A DNA stretch of 64,000 bases from Bacteroidota bacterium (GTDB lineage: Bacteria; Bacteroidota; Bacteroidia; UKL13-3), in the NCBI GenBank assembly GCA_027487835.1, contig JAIYCU010000037.1, forward strand, positions 62,001 through 126,000, read 5' to 3'. Of the stretch, positions 1-8,556 are shown piece by piece (position 1 is the first letter of the stretch; each line of letters opens with the position of its first letter). Under the pieces are notes generated by a model, which was not told where the DNA came from, did no database searches, and saw only the letters and a list, made by a program, of their open reading frames with translations. The position numbers and the translations under genes are program-made.

Positions 1-767
1 CTGTCTTGTCTTTCAAAATTAGAAAGGCTGAAAGTAAAGCCAGAGATAAAGAAGAAAAGGAGAAAACCATTAAACTATATAATACCTTGCTCAATACACT
101 TTCTCATGAATTAAGAACCCCAATTGCCACCATAATTGGCGCCATAGATACACTACAAATTTCAACAAATAAGCTTTCACCCTTGCAACAATCCGAATTA
201 TTAAATGAAATGGATAAGGCCAGTGTGCGCTTGAACCGCCAAGTAGAAAATTTATTAAATATGAGCAGACTAGAAAGTGGTTTTCTTAAAATAAAAAGAG
301 ATTGGTGCGATGGCAATGAGTTAATATATGCAGTTATTCAGAAACAAGAGCAAGTTTTTCAGACTAGGTTTCGGTTTGAACCCAATGAAAAGCTCCCTTT
401 GTTTAAATTAGACAGTGGATTAATTGAGCAAGTATTGCAGAATTTATTTCACAATGCCATACAATATACCCCACATGATGCGCCCATTGAGATTGTGATA
501 AAAGCAGAAAATCTAAATTGTATTATTACAGTAAGAGATCATGGAAGTGGGTTTCCTACATCAGAACTTGAAAGTGTTTTTGAGAAATTTTATAGATTGC
601 CACATAGCAAAGCAGGTGGCAGTGGACTTGGTTTGTCTATCGTTAAAGGATTTGTGGAGGCACATGAAGGGGAAGTATTATTAGAAAATAACCCCGATGG
701 GGGCGCTATCTTTACCTTAATCATTCCCGCAGAAACATCATTTATAAGCAACTTAAAAAATGAATAA
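1..767 (+). CDS. kdpD: KdpD-like sensor histidine kinase, C-terminal part (5' end outside window)
   Basis: Open from the first base of the window, so the true start lies upstream; the TTG at base 6 is only the first possible codon inside the window. The visible part has a basic/acidic helical linker, a DHp domain with the H-box LSHELRTP (phospho-accepting His) and a complete HATPase_c domain: N box (LFHNAIQYTP), G1 (VRDHGSGFP), F box (FEKFYRLP) and G2 (GGSGLGLSIV). The order and wording of these boxes fit KdpD, which senses K+ limitation/osmotic stress and controls the Kdp K+-ATPase. The 3' end overlaps kdpE by 8 bases, so the pair is translationally coupled. The sensor and membrane domains cannot be assessed. 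Assignment to KdpD rather than another kinase rests on the H-box context, the KdpE-like partner and the adjacent Kup gene. Confidence 0.85.
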   Translation, partial: VLSFKIRKAESKARDKEEKEKTIKLYNTLLNTLSHELRTPIATIIGAIDTLQISTNKLSPLQQSELLNEMDKASVRLNRQVENLLNMSRLESGFLKIKRDWCDGNELIYAVIQKQEQVFQTRFRFEPNEKLPLFKLDSGLIEQVLQNLFHNAIQYTPHDAPIEIVIKAENLNCIITVRDHGSGFPTSELESVFEKFYRLPHSKAGGSGLGLSIVKGFVEAHEGEVLLENNPDGGAIFTLIIPAETSFISNLKNE

Positions 768-1437
768 GGCAGAAATTTTAATCATAGATGATGAACCCCA
801 GATTAGGAAGCTCCTCGAAATTGCACTTGAAAGCAACGATTATAAAGTATTACAAGCAAGCAGTGGAAAAGAGGGCTTGGTTCAAGCCGCTACCCACCCA
901 CCTGAATTAATAATTCTCGATCTTGGCTTGCCAGATAAAAGCGGACATGAAATTTTAAAAGCACTCCGCACCTGGTATAATAAGTCCATTCTTATTTTAT
1001 CGGTTCAAAACAACGAAACAGACATTGTAGCTGCTTTGGATGCAGGCGCTACTGACTATTTAACAAAACCCTTTAGAACCGCAGAATTACTTGCCCGTAT
1101 TCGAGCTGCCATTAGAAGAAATCAATTGCCAGACGATTCCCCGCAAATACAAAGTGGGAGCCTACAAATAGACTTAATTGCAAGAACTGTTAAAAAGAAT
1201 CAAATGCTTGTTAAGCTTACCTCCACTGAGTTTAACCTGCTGGCATTATTTGCAAAAAACGAAGGCAGAGTGCTCACCCATCAATTTATCTTAAAAGAAA
1301 TTTGGGGCCATGCCTATTATTCCGAAACCCAATACCTCCGAGTTTTTGTTGGTACGCTGCGGAAAAAGATTGAAGATAATCCCAATCAACCGGCACATAT
1401 TATTACAGAAAGTGGCGTAGGGTACCGTTTTAGTTAA
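760..1437 (+). CDS. kdpE: KdpE-like OmpR-family response regulator
   Basis: 225 residues, normal for OmpR/PhoB regulators. The receiver domain (about 1-120) has the acidic pair D10-D11, phospho-acceptor D54 (LIILDLGLPDKSG), the S in ILSVQ and the conserved K in YLTKPF. The C-terminal winged helix (about 130-225) has the family signature STEFNLLALFAKNEGRVLTHQFILKEIWG region and ends at GVGYRFS. It should bind DNA when phosphorylated by the overlapping kinase gene and regulate K+ uptake, classically kdpFABC, which would lie upstream of the window. A kup gene begins about 85 bases downstream in the same direction, which strengthens the potassium context. Whether it also regulates kup cannot be told from the sequence. 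Confidence 0.9.
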   Translation: MNKAEILIIDDEPQIRKLLEIALESNDYKVLQASSGKEGLVQAATHPPELIILDLGLPDKSGHEILKALRTWYNKSILILSVQNNETDIVAALDAGATDYLTKPFRTAELLARIRAAIRRNQLPDDSPQIQSGSLQIDLIARTVKKNQMLVKLTSTEFNLLALFAKNEGRVLTHQFILKEIWGHAYYSETQYLRVFVGTLRKKIEDNPNQPAHIITESGVGYRFS

Positions 1438-1523
1438 TTCCTTTTATCTTTATAATTTCTTTATGTAAAGCCGCATTACCTTTACTTTTTGGCAATAAGA
1501 TTTGCATCAACTTTGTGCCCCAT

Positions 1524-3476
1524 ATGGAAAATGCAAATCATTCACTTAAAGACAAAATTTCTGCTGCCACTTTATTAGTTGCCCTAGGCATCATTTATGG
1601 AGATATTGGTACGAGTCCGCTTTACGTTTTAAAAGCAGTTGTGAGCACTAACCCCCTTAATGAACAACTTATTTATGGGGGTATTTCTTGTGTATTTTGG
1701 ACCATCACCTTTCAAACCACCTTTAAATATATTTACCTTACCCTTAAAGCCGATAACAATGGAGAAGGCGGGATTTTTTCTTTGTATGCCCTCGTTCGAC
1801 GCTATGGAAAATTCTTGGTAATCCCAACCATTTTAGGTGCTTCTACCTTATTAGCCGATGGGATCATTACACCACCAATTTCTGTCTCTTCTGCTATTGA
1901 AGGCCTAGGAAATGTGGAGGGATTGGCACATATCCCCACTGTTCCAATTGTCATTGCCATTTTATCTGGTTTATTTTTCTTTCAACGCTTTGGAACGCAT
2001 AAAGTAGGGGCAATTTTCGGCCCTGCCATGTTGGTGTGGTTTTTAATGTTAGCCAGTTTAGGTTTGAGCCAAATTGTGCATTATCCGCAAATATTAAAAG
2101 CATTAAATCCTGCTTATGCACTTTCATTTCTAACCCACTATCCAAATGGTTTTGTTTTATTGGGTGCAGTGTTTTTAGCCACTACGGGTGCTGAGGCTTT
2201 ATATTCAGATTTAGGGCATTGCGGGCGCAAAAATATTAGGATTACTTGGCTATTAGTTAAAACTAGCCTCATGCTTAATTATATGGGCCAGGCTGCATGG
2301 CTTATGAATCTTGGAGAAGGTGCCTTATTAGCAGGTAGAAACCCTTTCTTCGAAATTATGCCGCCGTGGTTCTTATTAATTGGAATTGCCATTGCCACCA
2401 TGGCTGCTATTATTGCATCTCAAGCCCTTATTAGTGGTAGTTATACCCTAATTAATGAAGCTATGAATTTAAATTTTTGGCCAAGAGTAGCTGTAAGGCA
2501 ACCCTCAGAAGTAAAAGGACAAATTTATATACCAAGTGTAAATATCATGCTTTGGTTGGGCTGCATTATGGTGGTGCTGTTTTTTAGAAACTCCTCTAAC
2601 ATGGAGGCCGCCTATGGTTTAGCCATTACCATTACCATGATGGTAACAACCTATTTGCTTACTTACTTTCTCCTCTTTAGGTTGCGTTGGAATAAGTTTC
2701 TTGTATCGGTTTTACTTCTTTTGTTTGCTAGCATTGAAATTACCTTCTTTATTGCCAACATTCATAAGTTTCCAGAAGGAGGTTATATTACCTTGTTTAT
2801 TTCTGCCTTCTATATATTTATAATGTATTCTGTTTATTCAGGCAGACGCATCTCCAATCGCTTTACCAAGTTTGTAGATTTAGGTGCCCATGCTCCAGCC
2901 ATTAGCGAGCTAAGTGAAGATGATCAAATTCCGAAAACTGCCACTCATTTAATTTACCTTACCAAGGCCAATAGCCGTCATGAAATAGAAGAAAAAATAA
3001 TTAAATCAATCTTTGCAAAAAATCCTAAAAGAGCAGATGTTTATTGGTTTTTGCACATTCATAGAACGGCCGAACCTTATACCTTAAATTATGATGTTTC
3101 TGAATTAATAGATGATAAAGTAATTAAGGTTAATATCAATGTAGGATTCAGAATTCAACCCAGAACAGAGCTTTATTTTAAAAAGATTGTTCAGGAGCTT
3201 ATTCAAAATAAAGAACTCAATTTGCACATGCGCCCTGATGGTTCTACCAAATACAACAATGAACCCGATTTTAAATTTGTCGTGATAGAAAAGTTTCTTT
3301 CTGTAGAAAATGAATTTGCCCTCGGCGATGGCATTTTACTCAATACCTATTTCCTCTTAAAACACCTTGGCCTTAGTGATGAGAAAGCTTTCGGCCTAGA
3401 TAAATGTGATGTAATCATTGAACATATTCCCTTGGTATATCAACCAATTAGCAATGTTACTTTAACCAGGAAGTAA
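1524..3476 (+). CDS. kup: Kup-family potassium uptake transporter (copy 1)
   Basis: K+/H+ symporter of the inner membrane. The N-terminal two thirds has about 12 hydrophobic segments, with the diagnostic LGIIYGDIGTSPLYVLKA near the start and a GEGGIFSLYALVRR segment. The C-terminal third is a soluble domain with VYWFLHIHRT. About 650 residues, normal for the family. I chose the ATG at 1524; an in-frame GTG at 1515 adds three residues. It is a clear paralogue of the gene at 12043-14040: long blocks such as DIGTSPLYV, ADGxITPPISVSSAIEGL and TGAEALYSD are shared. It follows kdpDE, so the region is a potassium locus. No selective regulator site was identified. Confidence 0.95.
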   Translation: MENANHSLKDKISAATLLVALGIIYGDIGTSPLYVLKAVVSTNPLNEQLIYGGISCVFWTITFQTTFKYIYLTLKADNNGEGGIFSLYALVRRYGKFLVIPTILGASTLLADGIITPPISVSSAIEGLGNVEGLAHIPTVPIVIAILSGLFFFQRFGTHKVGAIFGPAMLVWFLMLASLGLSQIVHYPQILKALNPAYALSFLTHYPNGFVLLGAVFLATTGAEALYSDLGHCGRKNIRITWLLVKTSLMLNYMGQAAWLMNLGEGALLAGRNPFFEIMPPWFLLIGIAIATMAAIIASQALISGSYTLINEAMNLNFWPRVAVRQPSEVKGQIYIPSVNIMLWLGCIMVVLFFRNSSNMEAAYGLAITITMMVTTYLLTYFLLFRLRWNKFLVSVLLLLFASIEITFFIANIHKFPEGGYITLFISAFYIFIMYSVYSGRRISNRFTKFVDLGAHAPAISELSEDDQIPKTATHLIYLTKANSRHEIEEKIIKSIFAKNPKRADVYWFLHIHRTAEPYTLNYDVSELIDDKVIKVNINVGFRIQPRTELYFKKIVQELIQNKELNLHMRPDGSTKYNNEPDFKFVVIEKFLSVENEFALGDGILLNTYFLLKHLGLSDEKAFGLDKCDVIIEHIPLVYQPISNVTLTRK

Positions 3477-3505
3477 GAGGAAGCCAATTGTATAAGCTCA
3501 TTCGG

Positions 3506-3657
3506 CTCAACTTGAATCCTCAATCTACTCAAAAATAAATGCAATTTGGGCTCAAAAAGATATATCGATGAGCCAAATTGCAAAGGATGCTTCAAAAATT
3601 GTTCTGCGCGCAAAATATCTTGTCTAGTTTCAAAGAGATTTTATGACTCAAGTTGAG
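3506..3657. repeat. Nested inverted repeats in the kup-glycosylasparaginase spacer
   Basis: The 257-base spacer 3477-3733 has no credible ORF. An inner hairpin pairs 3540-3554 with 3569-3582 (14 paired bases, one bulged G, 14-base loop). An outer exact 10-base pair (CTCAACTTGA / TCAAGTTGAG) lies at 3506-3515 and 3648-3657, so the inner hairpin sits inside a potential 150-base stem-loop. There is no T tract directly after the inner stem, so it is not a textbook terminator. It could be a structured 3' UTR, a small RNA or a decayed mobile repeat (MITE-like). Confidence 0.5.
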
Positions 3658-3733
3658 TTTGTGGTGAAAACCTATTTCTAATCATGACAAAATAAAAATT
3701 TCTCTTTAACTTGTTGCCATTAATATATTTAAT

Positions 3734-4720
3734 ATGGTTGCAAGACGTACTGTAATAAAAACTGGAGCTTCTGCTATATTGGCGTGGCTTGCTAAACCAT
3801 TAGATGGGTGGGCGCTAGAACCCAAAGTTCCTGCGGTACCAAAGCCCATAATACTTTCCACTTGGAAGTTTGGTTTACAAGCCAATGAAGAGGCTTGGAA
3901 AGTGATTGAAAAAAACGGGAATTCTTTAGATGCGGTTGAGCAAGGCGTGATGCTGGTTGAAGCAGACCCCAACGAACGAAGCGTAGGTTATGGCGGCCGC
4001 CCCGATAGGGACGGAAATGTTACCTTAGATGCCTGCATCATGGACCATAATGCCAATATCGGTTCTGTGGCTTGCCTGCAACACATTGTTCACCCCATCT
4101 CTGTGGCACGTGCCATTATGGAGAAATCGCCACATGTTATGCTGGTTGGCGATGGAGCCCTAAAGTTTGCACTAGAAAATGGTTTCAAGAAAGAAAACCT
4201 ACTTACAGAGGCTTCTGAGAAAGAATGGCGCGAGTGGCTAAAAACTTCTGAGTATAAACCCATCGTCAACATAGAAAACCACGATACCATTGGAATGATT
4301 GCCCTTGATACCAAAGGCAATTTAGCAGGTGCTTGCACCACCAGTGGCATGGCTTTTAAACTGGCCGGCAGGGTGGGAGATTCGCCCATAATTGGTGCCG
4401 GACTATACGTGGATGGCGAAGTAGGTGCTGTTACCGCCACAGGTCATGGCGAAGAGGTAATTAGAGTAGTTGGGGCCCACTTGGTTATTGAAATGATGCG
4501 CCAAGGGAAAACCCCTAAAAAGGCCTGCAAAGCCGCCGTTGAATTGATCAAGCGAAAGTTTGATTTGCGTCAGAAGCAAACCAAAGACACACAAATTGGC
4601 TTTATTGCCATTAATAACCTTGGCGAGTACGGGGCGTTTGCCCTAAGAAAAGGATTTTATTATGCCGTTAAAGATGCCACTGGAAATAAGTTGTACAAAG
4701 CCGATTATCTAGTTAAATAA
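3734..4720 (+). CDS. N4-(beta-N-acetylglucosaminyl)-L-asparaginase (glycosylasparaginase), Tat-type signal
   Basis: Ntn-hydrolase that cleaves the GlcNAc-Asn bond left after glycoprotein breakdown. The autoproteolysis site HDTIGM is present (H183, D184, catalytic T185, which becomes the N-terminal nucleophile of the beta subunit). It is followed by the beta-subunit substrate loop AGRVGDSPIIGAGLYVD and GAVTATGHGEE. 328 residues, as in the Elizabethkingia (Flavobacterium) meningosepticum enzyme. The N terminus has a twin-arginine pattern (ARRTVIKTGAS) and a short hydrophobic stretch, suggesting export by Tat. The TAA stop shares its last base with the ATG of cutC, and beta-mannosidase follows, giving a three-gene operon. 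A plain isoaspartyl peptidase/asparaginase is less likely because of the HDTIG form of the motif. Confidence 0.9.
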   Translation: MVARRTVIKTGASAILAWLAKPLDGWALEPKVPAVPKPIILSTWKFGLQANEEAWKVIEKNGNSLDAVEQGVMLVEADPNERSVGYGGRPDRDGNVTLDACIMDHNANIGSVACLQHIVHPISVARAIMEKSPHVMLVGDGALKFALENGFKKENLLTEASEKEWREWLKTSEYKPIVNIENHDTIGMIALDTKGNLAGACTTSGMAFKLAGRVGDSPIIGAGLYVDGEVGAVTATGHGEEVIRVVGAHLVIEMMRQGKTPKKACKAAVELIKRKFDLRQKQTKDTQIGFIAINNLGEYGAFALRKGFYYAVKDATGNKLYKADYLVK

Positions 4721-5412
4721 TGCCTGCCTTAGAAGTTGCCTGCTTTGAGTATGATGCCGCCATTGCTTCAGCTAACAACGGTGCACACAGAATTGAGTTT
4801 GCAGCCGATTATACGGTAGGCGGCATAACACCCAATTTAGAATCGCTTAAGCAAGTGCTCGCAAAGGTTAGGATTCCTGTGCAAGTGCTCATACGCTGCA
4901 AACCGGGTAATTTTGTGTATTCAAAGTCAGAATTGTTGCAAATGGAAGCAGACATCAAAGCTGGTGCCGACATGGGCGCAGCTGGTTTGGTATTTGGCTG
5001 CTTACTCCCCAATAATACCATAGATGTTGAAGCCAACCAACAACTCCTTGCTGCCGCACAAGGCCTGCCATGCACCTTTCACCGCGCATTTGATATCTTG
5101 CCCAATTATAATATTGGGTTGAACCAAATCATTGCGCTTGGGTTTAAAGCCTTGCTCACGGCTGGCTCAAGCATAAACGCCTGGGAGGGCAGAGATACAC
5201 TGGCGCAACTCTTGGTTCAAACCGAACAAAAAATAGACCTTATTTGTGGCGGTGGCATACGCAGTAGTAACTTACCTCAATTGCTGCAAACTACCAAGGC
5301 CAATTGGTTTCACTCGGCTTGCATTACAAGCCAAACTCAAGTGCTGGATATAGCCGAATTAAGCCAAATGCTCGCTATCTTAGCACAAAATGCCGCAGCA
5401 CATGAACACTAA
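4720..5412 (+). CDS. cutC: CutC family protein
   Basis: 230 residues forming the usual CutC TIM-barrel length. Recognisable stretches are EVACFEYDAAIAS near the start, the GGITPN segment, VQVLIRCKPGNFVYS, GLVFGCL, the CTFHRAFD strand and GGGIRSSNL near the end. CutC was named for copper tolerance in E. coli, but its biochemical activity is not firmly established. Here it is sandwiched by one-base and about 11-base overlaps between glycosylasparaginase and beta-mannosidase, so it is almost certainly co-translated with them. That context points to a role in glycan or amino-sugar catabolism rather than copper. No metal-binding cysteine cluster is obvious. The family call is firm; the function is uncertain. 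Confidence 0.85.
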   Translation: MPALEVACFEYDAAIASANNGAHRIEFAADYTVGGITPNLESLKQVLAKVRIPVQVLIRCKPGNFVYSKSELLQMEADIKAGADMGAAGLVFGCLLPNNTIDVEANQQLLAAAQGLPCTFHRAFDILPNYNIGLNQIIALGFKALLTAGSSINAWEGRDTLAQLLVQTEQKIDLICGGGIRSSNLPQLLQTTKANWFHSACITSQTQVLDIAELSQMLAILAQNAAAHEH

Positions 5413-7699
5413 GTTTGAGATGAGAATTTGGCTGCTCTTATTGCTTTTTTGGCCTGCATTGATAGCAAGCGCACAAAAGAAAGAAGTATTGCTTTCGCAA
5501 GGCAAATGGACCTTTACCATTGCCAGTTCAACCATTCATTTTCCTGCCAAAGTTCCCGGCTGTCAGTATGCAGATTTATTGCGCAATGGCATGATTCCAG
5601 ATCCTTTTGAGGGCAACCATGAAAGCCAGTTGCAAGCCATTGCCAATATTCCTTTTACTTATCAAACTAACTTTGTAGTAAATAAAAATGATCTTGAAAC
5701 AGCCACCCCCATTTTGTTATTTAAAGGTTTGGATACCTATGCAAAAGTATACCTAAACGGGTACCTAATTTTAACTGCTAATAACATGCACCGCAGCTGG
5801 GAATGTGAAGTTAAGCCATGGCTAAAAGAGGGATTAAACACCTTAAGCATTCGGTTTGAACCCAGCCTGGCTGTGACAGAGGCTTTGGCCAAAAAACAAA
5901 CCTATACTTTACCGGGTGGCGAATATGTTTATGCCAGAAAAGCGGCCTATCAGTTTGGATGGGATTGGGCGCCACGACTATTAACCATGGGAATTTGGAA
6001 AGACATTGTTTTGGTTTGGCAAAATAGCAATGCAATTAAACATGCCCAATTTGTATTGCATAGCCTTACAGATACATTGGCCAAAGCAAGTTATAAAGTT
6101 GTATTAAAGGCACCAGCAGAAAAAGCCACTACAATTGTGTTAAACCTTAAGAATAATCGCTTAGAAAAAGTATTACAATTGGATAGTGGCCAACAAGAAG
6201 CTAGCCTCGATTTTGAAATTGAAAACCCAAACTATTGGTGGTGTAAGGGTATGGGAACTCCTTACTTATATGAGGCAAAAATTCAATTAAAGTTGGCTCA
6301 TAAATCCTTGGATGAAACCACCACCCGTTTTGGATTAAGAACAATAGAATGGGTGCAAACCCCAGATGATAGTGGAAGCAGTTTTTATGTAAAGTTAAAT
6401 GGCTATCCCGTATTTATGAAGGGTGCCAATTGGGTGCCTGCCCACAGTTTTTTAAGCGAAGTAAACAATAGCAACTACACCTATTTATTGCAATTGGCCG
6501 CCAATGCCAATCTTAATATGTTGCGGGTTTGGGGTGGTGGCATATATGAACAAGATGTGTTTTACCAGCAATGTGATGAGCTAGGTATATTGGTATGGCA
6601 AGATTTTATGTTTGCCTGCGCCATGTATCCAGGTGATACCGCCTTTATGGCCAATGTAACCGCCGAAGCAAATGAGCAAATTGTGCGTTTAAGAAACCAC
6701 CCAAGCTTAGCCTTATGGTGCGGCAATAATGAGTCGGCAGAGGGTTGGCACAACTGGGGTTGGCAAAAGCAATACGGTTATAGCGAAGTAGATTCGGCCA
6801 CCATTTGGCAACACTACTTAAACATGTTTGAAGGCATATTGCCATCTGCTGTGTCTAAGTTAGATGCCCAACGCTATTACCATCCTTCTTCTCCTGCCAA
6901 TGGCTGGGGAAGAGCCAAGGCCTATAAGACAGGGGATGTGCACTATTGGGGCGTGTGGTGGGGAGATGAACCTTTTAAGAAATATGAAGAAAAAGTAGGA
7001 AGGTTTGTATCAGAATATGGGTTTCAAGGCTTTCCTTCTAATGAGTTGTTGTTAAAGTACCTTCAAAGTTCTCAACTGCATTTTGATTCAATGGCCTTGC
7101 GCAACCATCAAAAACACCCAAGAGGTTTTGAACTGATTCGCACCCAATTGCAGAGAGAAGGAATAAGGCCCAGTGACAGTGTATTGATTTTTGCCCAACA
7201 ATCTAGGCTTTTGCAAGCCAAAGGCATTGAAATGGCCATTGATGCACACCGAAGGAATATGCCTTATTGCATGGGTACTTTATTTTGGCAATGGAATGAT
7301 TGCTGGCCAGCCATTAGTTGGAGTGCCATCGACTTTTTAGGGAAGCCAAAGCCCGTTTATGAGGCAGTAAAAAGAGCCTTTCAACCTATTAGGCAGCAAT
7401 GTTTAATTACCAAAGACAGCATCAAATTCTTATTGATTTCAGACCAAGTAGATAGCTTAACTGTCACTGCTAAAATTCAAGTTAAAGATGCCATGGGACA
7501 AACACTTTTGGTTCAAACCAAAACCTTAACCATTGGCTGGGGTGTAAATAGCCTGTTGTTGCCAAATGTATATGCATTTATAAATACAAATGATTCAACT
7601 CCTATGCTAATGCGCATTGAAGTAAGCAAAGGCAAAACAATGATAGATAGCAGAGATTATCAATTGGGGAATTGGAAAGAAGTTATATTAGAAAAGTAA
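5402..7699 (+). CDS. Beta-mannosidase, glycoside hydrolase family 2, secreted
   Basis: About 765 residues. I chose the ATG at 5402, which gives a clean signal peptide (MRIWLLLLLFWPALIASAQ) and overlaps the cutC stop; an ATG at 5390 is possible. Order of parts: GH2 sugar-binding jelly roll (about 25-200), immunoglobulin-like domain, then the TIM barrel with NANLNMLRVWGGGIYE. The acid/base is E444 in LWCGNNE and the nucleophile is about E538 in VSEYGFQGFPS. Near the end, FWQWNDCWPAISWS is typical of beta-mannosidases. It should remove the beta-1,4-mannose from GlcNAc in N-glycan cores or mannans, probably in the periplasm. Its partner glycosylasparaginase cleaves the GlcNAc-Asn linkage, so the operon matches the last steps of N-glycan breakdown. 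Confidence 0.93.
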   Translation: MNTKFEMRIWLLLLLFWPALIASAQKKEVLLSQGKWTFTIASSTIHFPAKVPGCQYADLLRNGMIPDPFEGNHESQLQAIANIPFTYQTNFVVNKNDLETATPILLFKGLDTYAKVYLNGYLILTANNMHRSWECEVKPWLKEGLNTLSIRFEPSLAVTEALAKKQTYTLPGGEYVYARKAAYQFGWDWAPRLLTMGIWKDIVLVWQNSNAIKHAQFVLHSLTDTLAKASYKVVLKAPAEKATTIVLNLKNNRLEKVLQLDSGQQEASLDFEIENPNYWWCKGMGTPYLYEAKIQLKLAHKSLDETTTRFGLRTIEWVQTPDDSGSSFYVKLNGYPVFMKGANWVPAHSFLSEVNNSNYTYLLQLAANANLNMLRVWGGGIYEQDVFYQQCDELGILVWQDFMFACAMYPGDTAFMANVTAEANEQIVRLRNHPSLALWCGNNESAEGWHNWGWQKQYGYSEVDSATIWQHYLNMFEGILPSAVSKLDAQRYYHPSSPANGWGRAKAYKTGDVHYWGVWWGDEPFKKYEEKVGRFVSEYGFQGFPSNELLLKYLQSSQLHFDSMALRNHQKHPRGFELIRTQLQREGIRPSDSVLIFAQQSRLLQAKGIEMAIDAHRRNMPYCMGTLFWQWNDCWPAISWSAIDFLGKPKPVYEAVKRAFQPIRQQCLITKDSIKFLLISDQVDSLTVTAKIQVKDAMGQTLLVQTKTLTIGWGVNSLLLPNVYAFINTNDSTPMLMRIEVSKGKTMIDSRDYQLGNWKEVILEK

Positions 7700-7709
7700 A
7701 TTATAAACT

Positions 7710-8234
7710 ATGAAAACTGATTTTATTGAGATTGCCATGCATCAATTCCTAACTTATAAAAGCTTAGGAGAAAAAGCGATGTCACAAGTTGAAGAAGATA
7801 ATTTGTTTGTGCAAGCGCACCCAGATAGCAATAGCATTGCCATTATTGTGCAACATTTATGGGGCAATATGCGCTCGCGTTGGACCGATTTTTTAACCAC
7901 AGATGGGGAGAAAGAATGGAGAAAGCGCGAAGAGGAATTTGAGCCTTTATTGCAAACGCGTGCAGCTGTTTTAGAACAATGGGAAGAAGGCTGGAAATGT
8001 TTGTTTTCAGCTCTTCAAAACCTAGAAAATACCGACTTATTGCATACTGTTTATATTCGAGGAGAAGCCCATTCTGTTATAGAAGCAATTGCTAGGCAAT
8101 TAACCCACTATGCTTATCATGTAGGGCAAATAGTTTTTATTGCTAGAATGTTAAACACTGCAGATTTTAAATCGCTTTCAATCCCAAAAGGAGGCACAGC
8201 TGCTTATAATCAAGAAAAATTCAATCAAAAGTAA
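7710..8234 (+). CDS. DinB-like / DUF1572 family protein
   Basis: 174 residues, all-helical in appearance, with the pattern of the DinB/YfiT metal-binding four-helix bundle. The conserved histidine in IVQHLWGNMRSRW and the pair in LTHYAYHVGQIVFIARML would form the metal triad. DUF1572 proteins have no settled function; the wider superfamily includes thiol-transfer (bacillithiol/mycothiol S-transferase) and DNA-damage-induced members. It begins 10 bases after the beta-mannosidase and is followed two bases later by the next gene, so it may be the tail of the same transcript. No signal peptide, so cytoplasmic. Confidence 0.75.
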   Translation: MKTDFIEIAMHQFLTYKSLGEKAMSQVEEDNLFVQAHPDSNSIAIIVQHLWGNMRSRWTDFLTTDGEKEWRKREEEFEPLLQTRAAVLEQWEEGWKCLFSALQNLENTDLLHTVYIRGEAHSVIEAIARQLTHYAYHVGQIVFIARMLNTADFKSLSIPKGGTAAYNQEKFNQK

Positions 8235-8235
8235 A

Positions 8236-8556
8236 ATGTTACTAGCCAATACCCCAGCACCACCCTATTATGCCGTTATTTTTACATCGGTTCGAACCGA
8301 TAATAACGATGACTATTTAGAAACAGCGCAAAGGATGCTCGATTTGGCACAAACCATCCTTGGATATTTGGGAGAAGAAAGTGCCAGAAATGAATTGGGA
8401 ATTACCGTTTCTTATTGGGCGTCTTTGGCAGCTATTAAAGAGTGGAAAGCACAAAGCGAGCATGTAGCGGCACAAAAAATGGGTCGAGATAAATGGTACC
8501 AATATTATAAAACACGAATAGCCTATGTAGAACATGACTATTCGTTTTTTGCTTAG
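8236..8556 (+). CDS. Antibiotic-biosynthesis-monooxygenase (ABM) domain-like protein
   Basis: 106 residues with the ABM ferredoxin-like pattern: an opening strand (YYAVIFTSVRTDN), a helix with MLDLAQ, a second strand (ELGITVSYWASLAAIKEWKAQSEH) and a closing strand (RIAYVEHDYSFF). ABM-fold proteins include quinol monooxygenases and heme-degrading enzymes; many stay unassigned. The WxSxxAIxxWKxxxEH arrangement is typical of the family. It starts two bases after the DinB-like gene, implying co-expression, and its end overlaps the convergent manC by 4 bases. I cannot name a substrate. Confidence 0.7.
   Translation: MLLANTPAPPYYAVIFTSVRTDNNDDYLETAQRMLDLAQTILGYLGEESARNELGITVSYWASLAAIKEWKAQSEHVAAQKMGRDKWYQYYKTRIAYVEHDYSFFA

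Noticed and set aside
6..767. TTG at base 6 as the start of a short histidine kinase
   Set aside because: The frame is open to the window edge, and kinases of this type need an upstream sensor domain.
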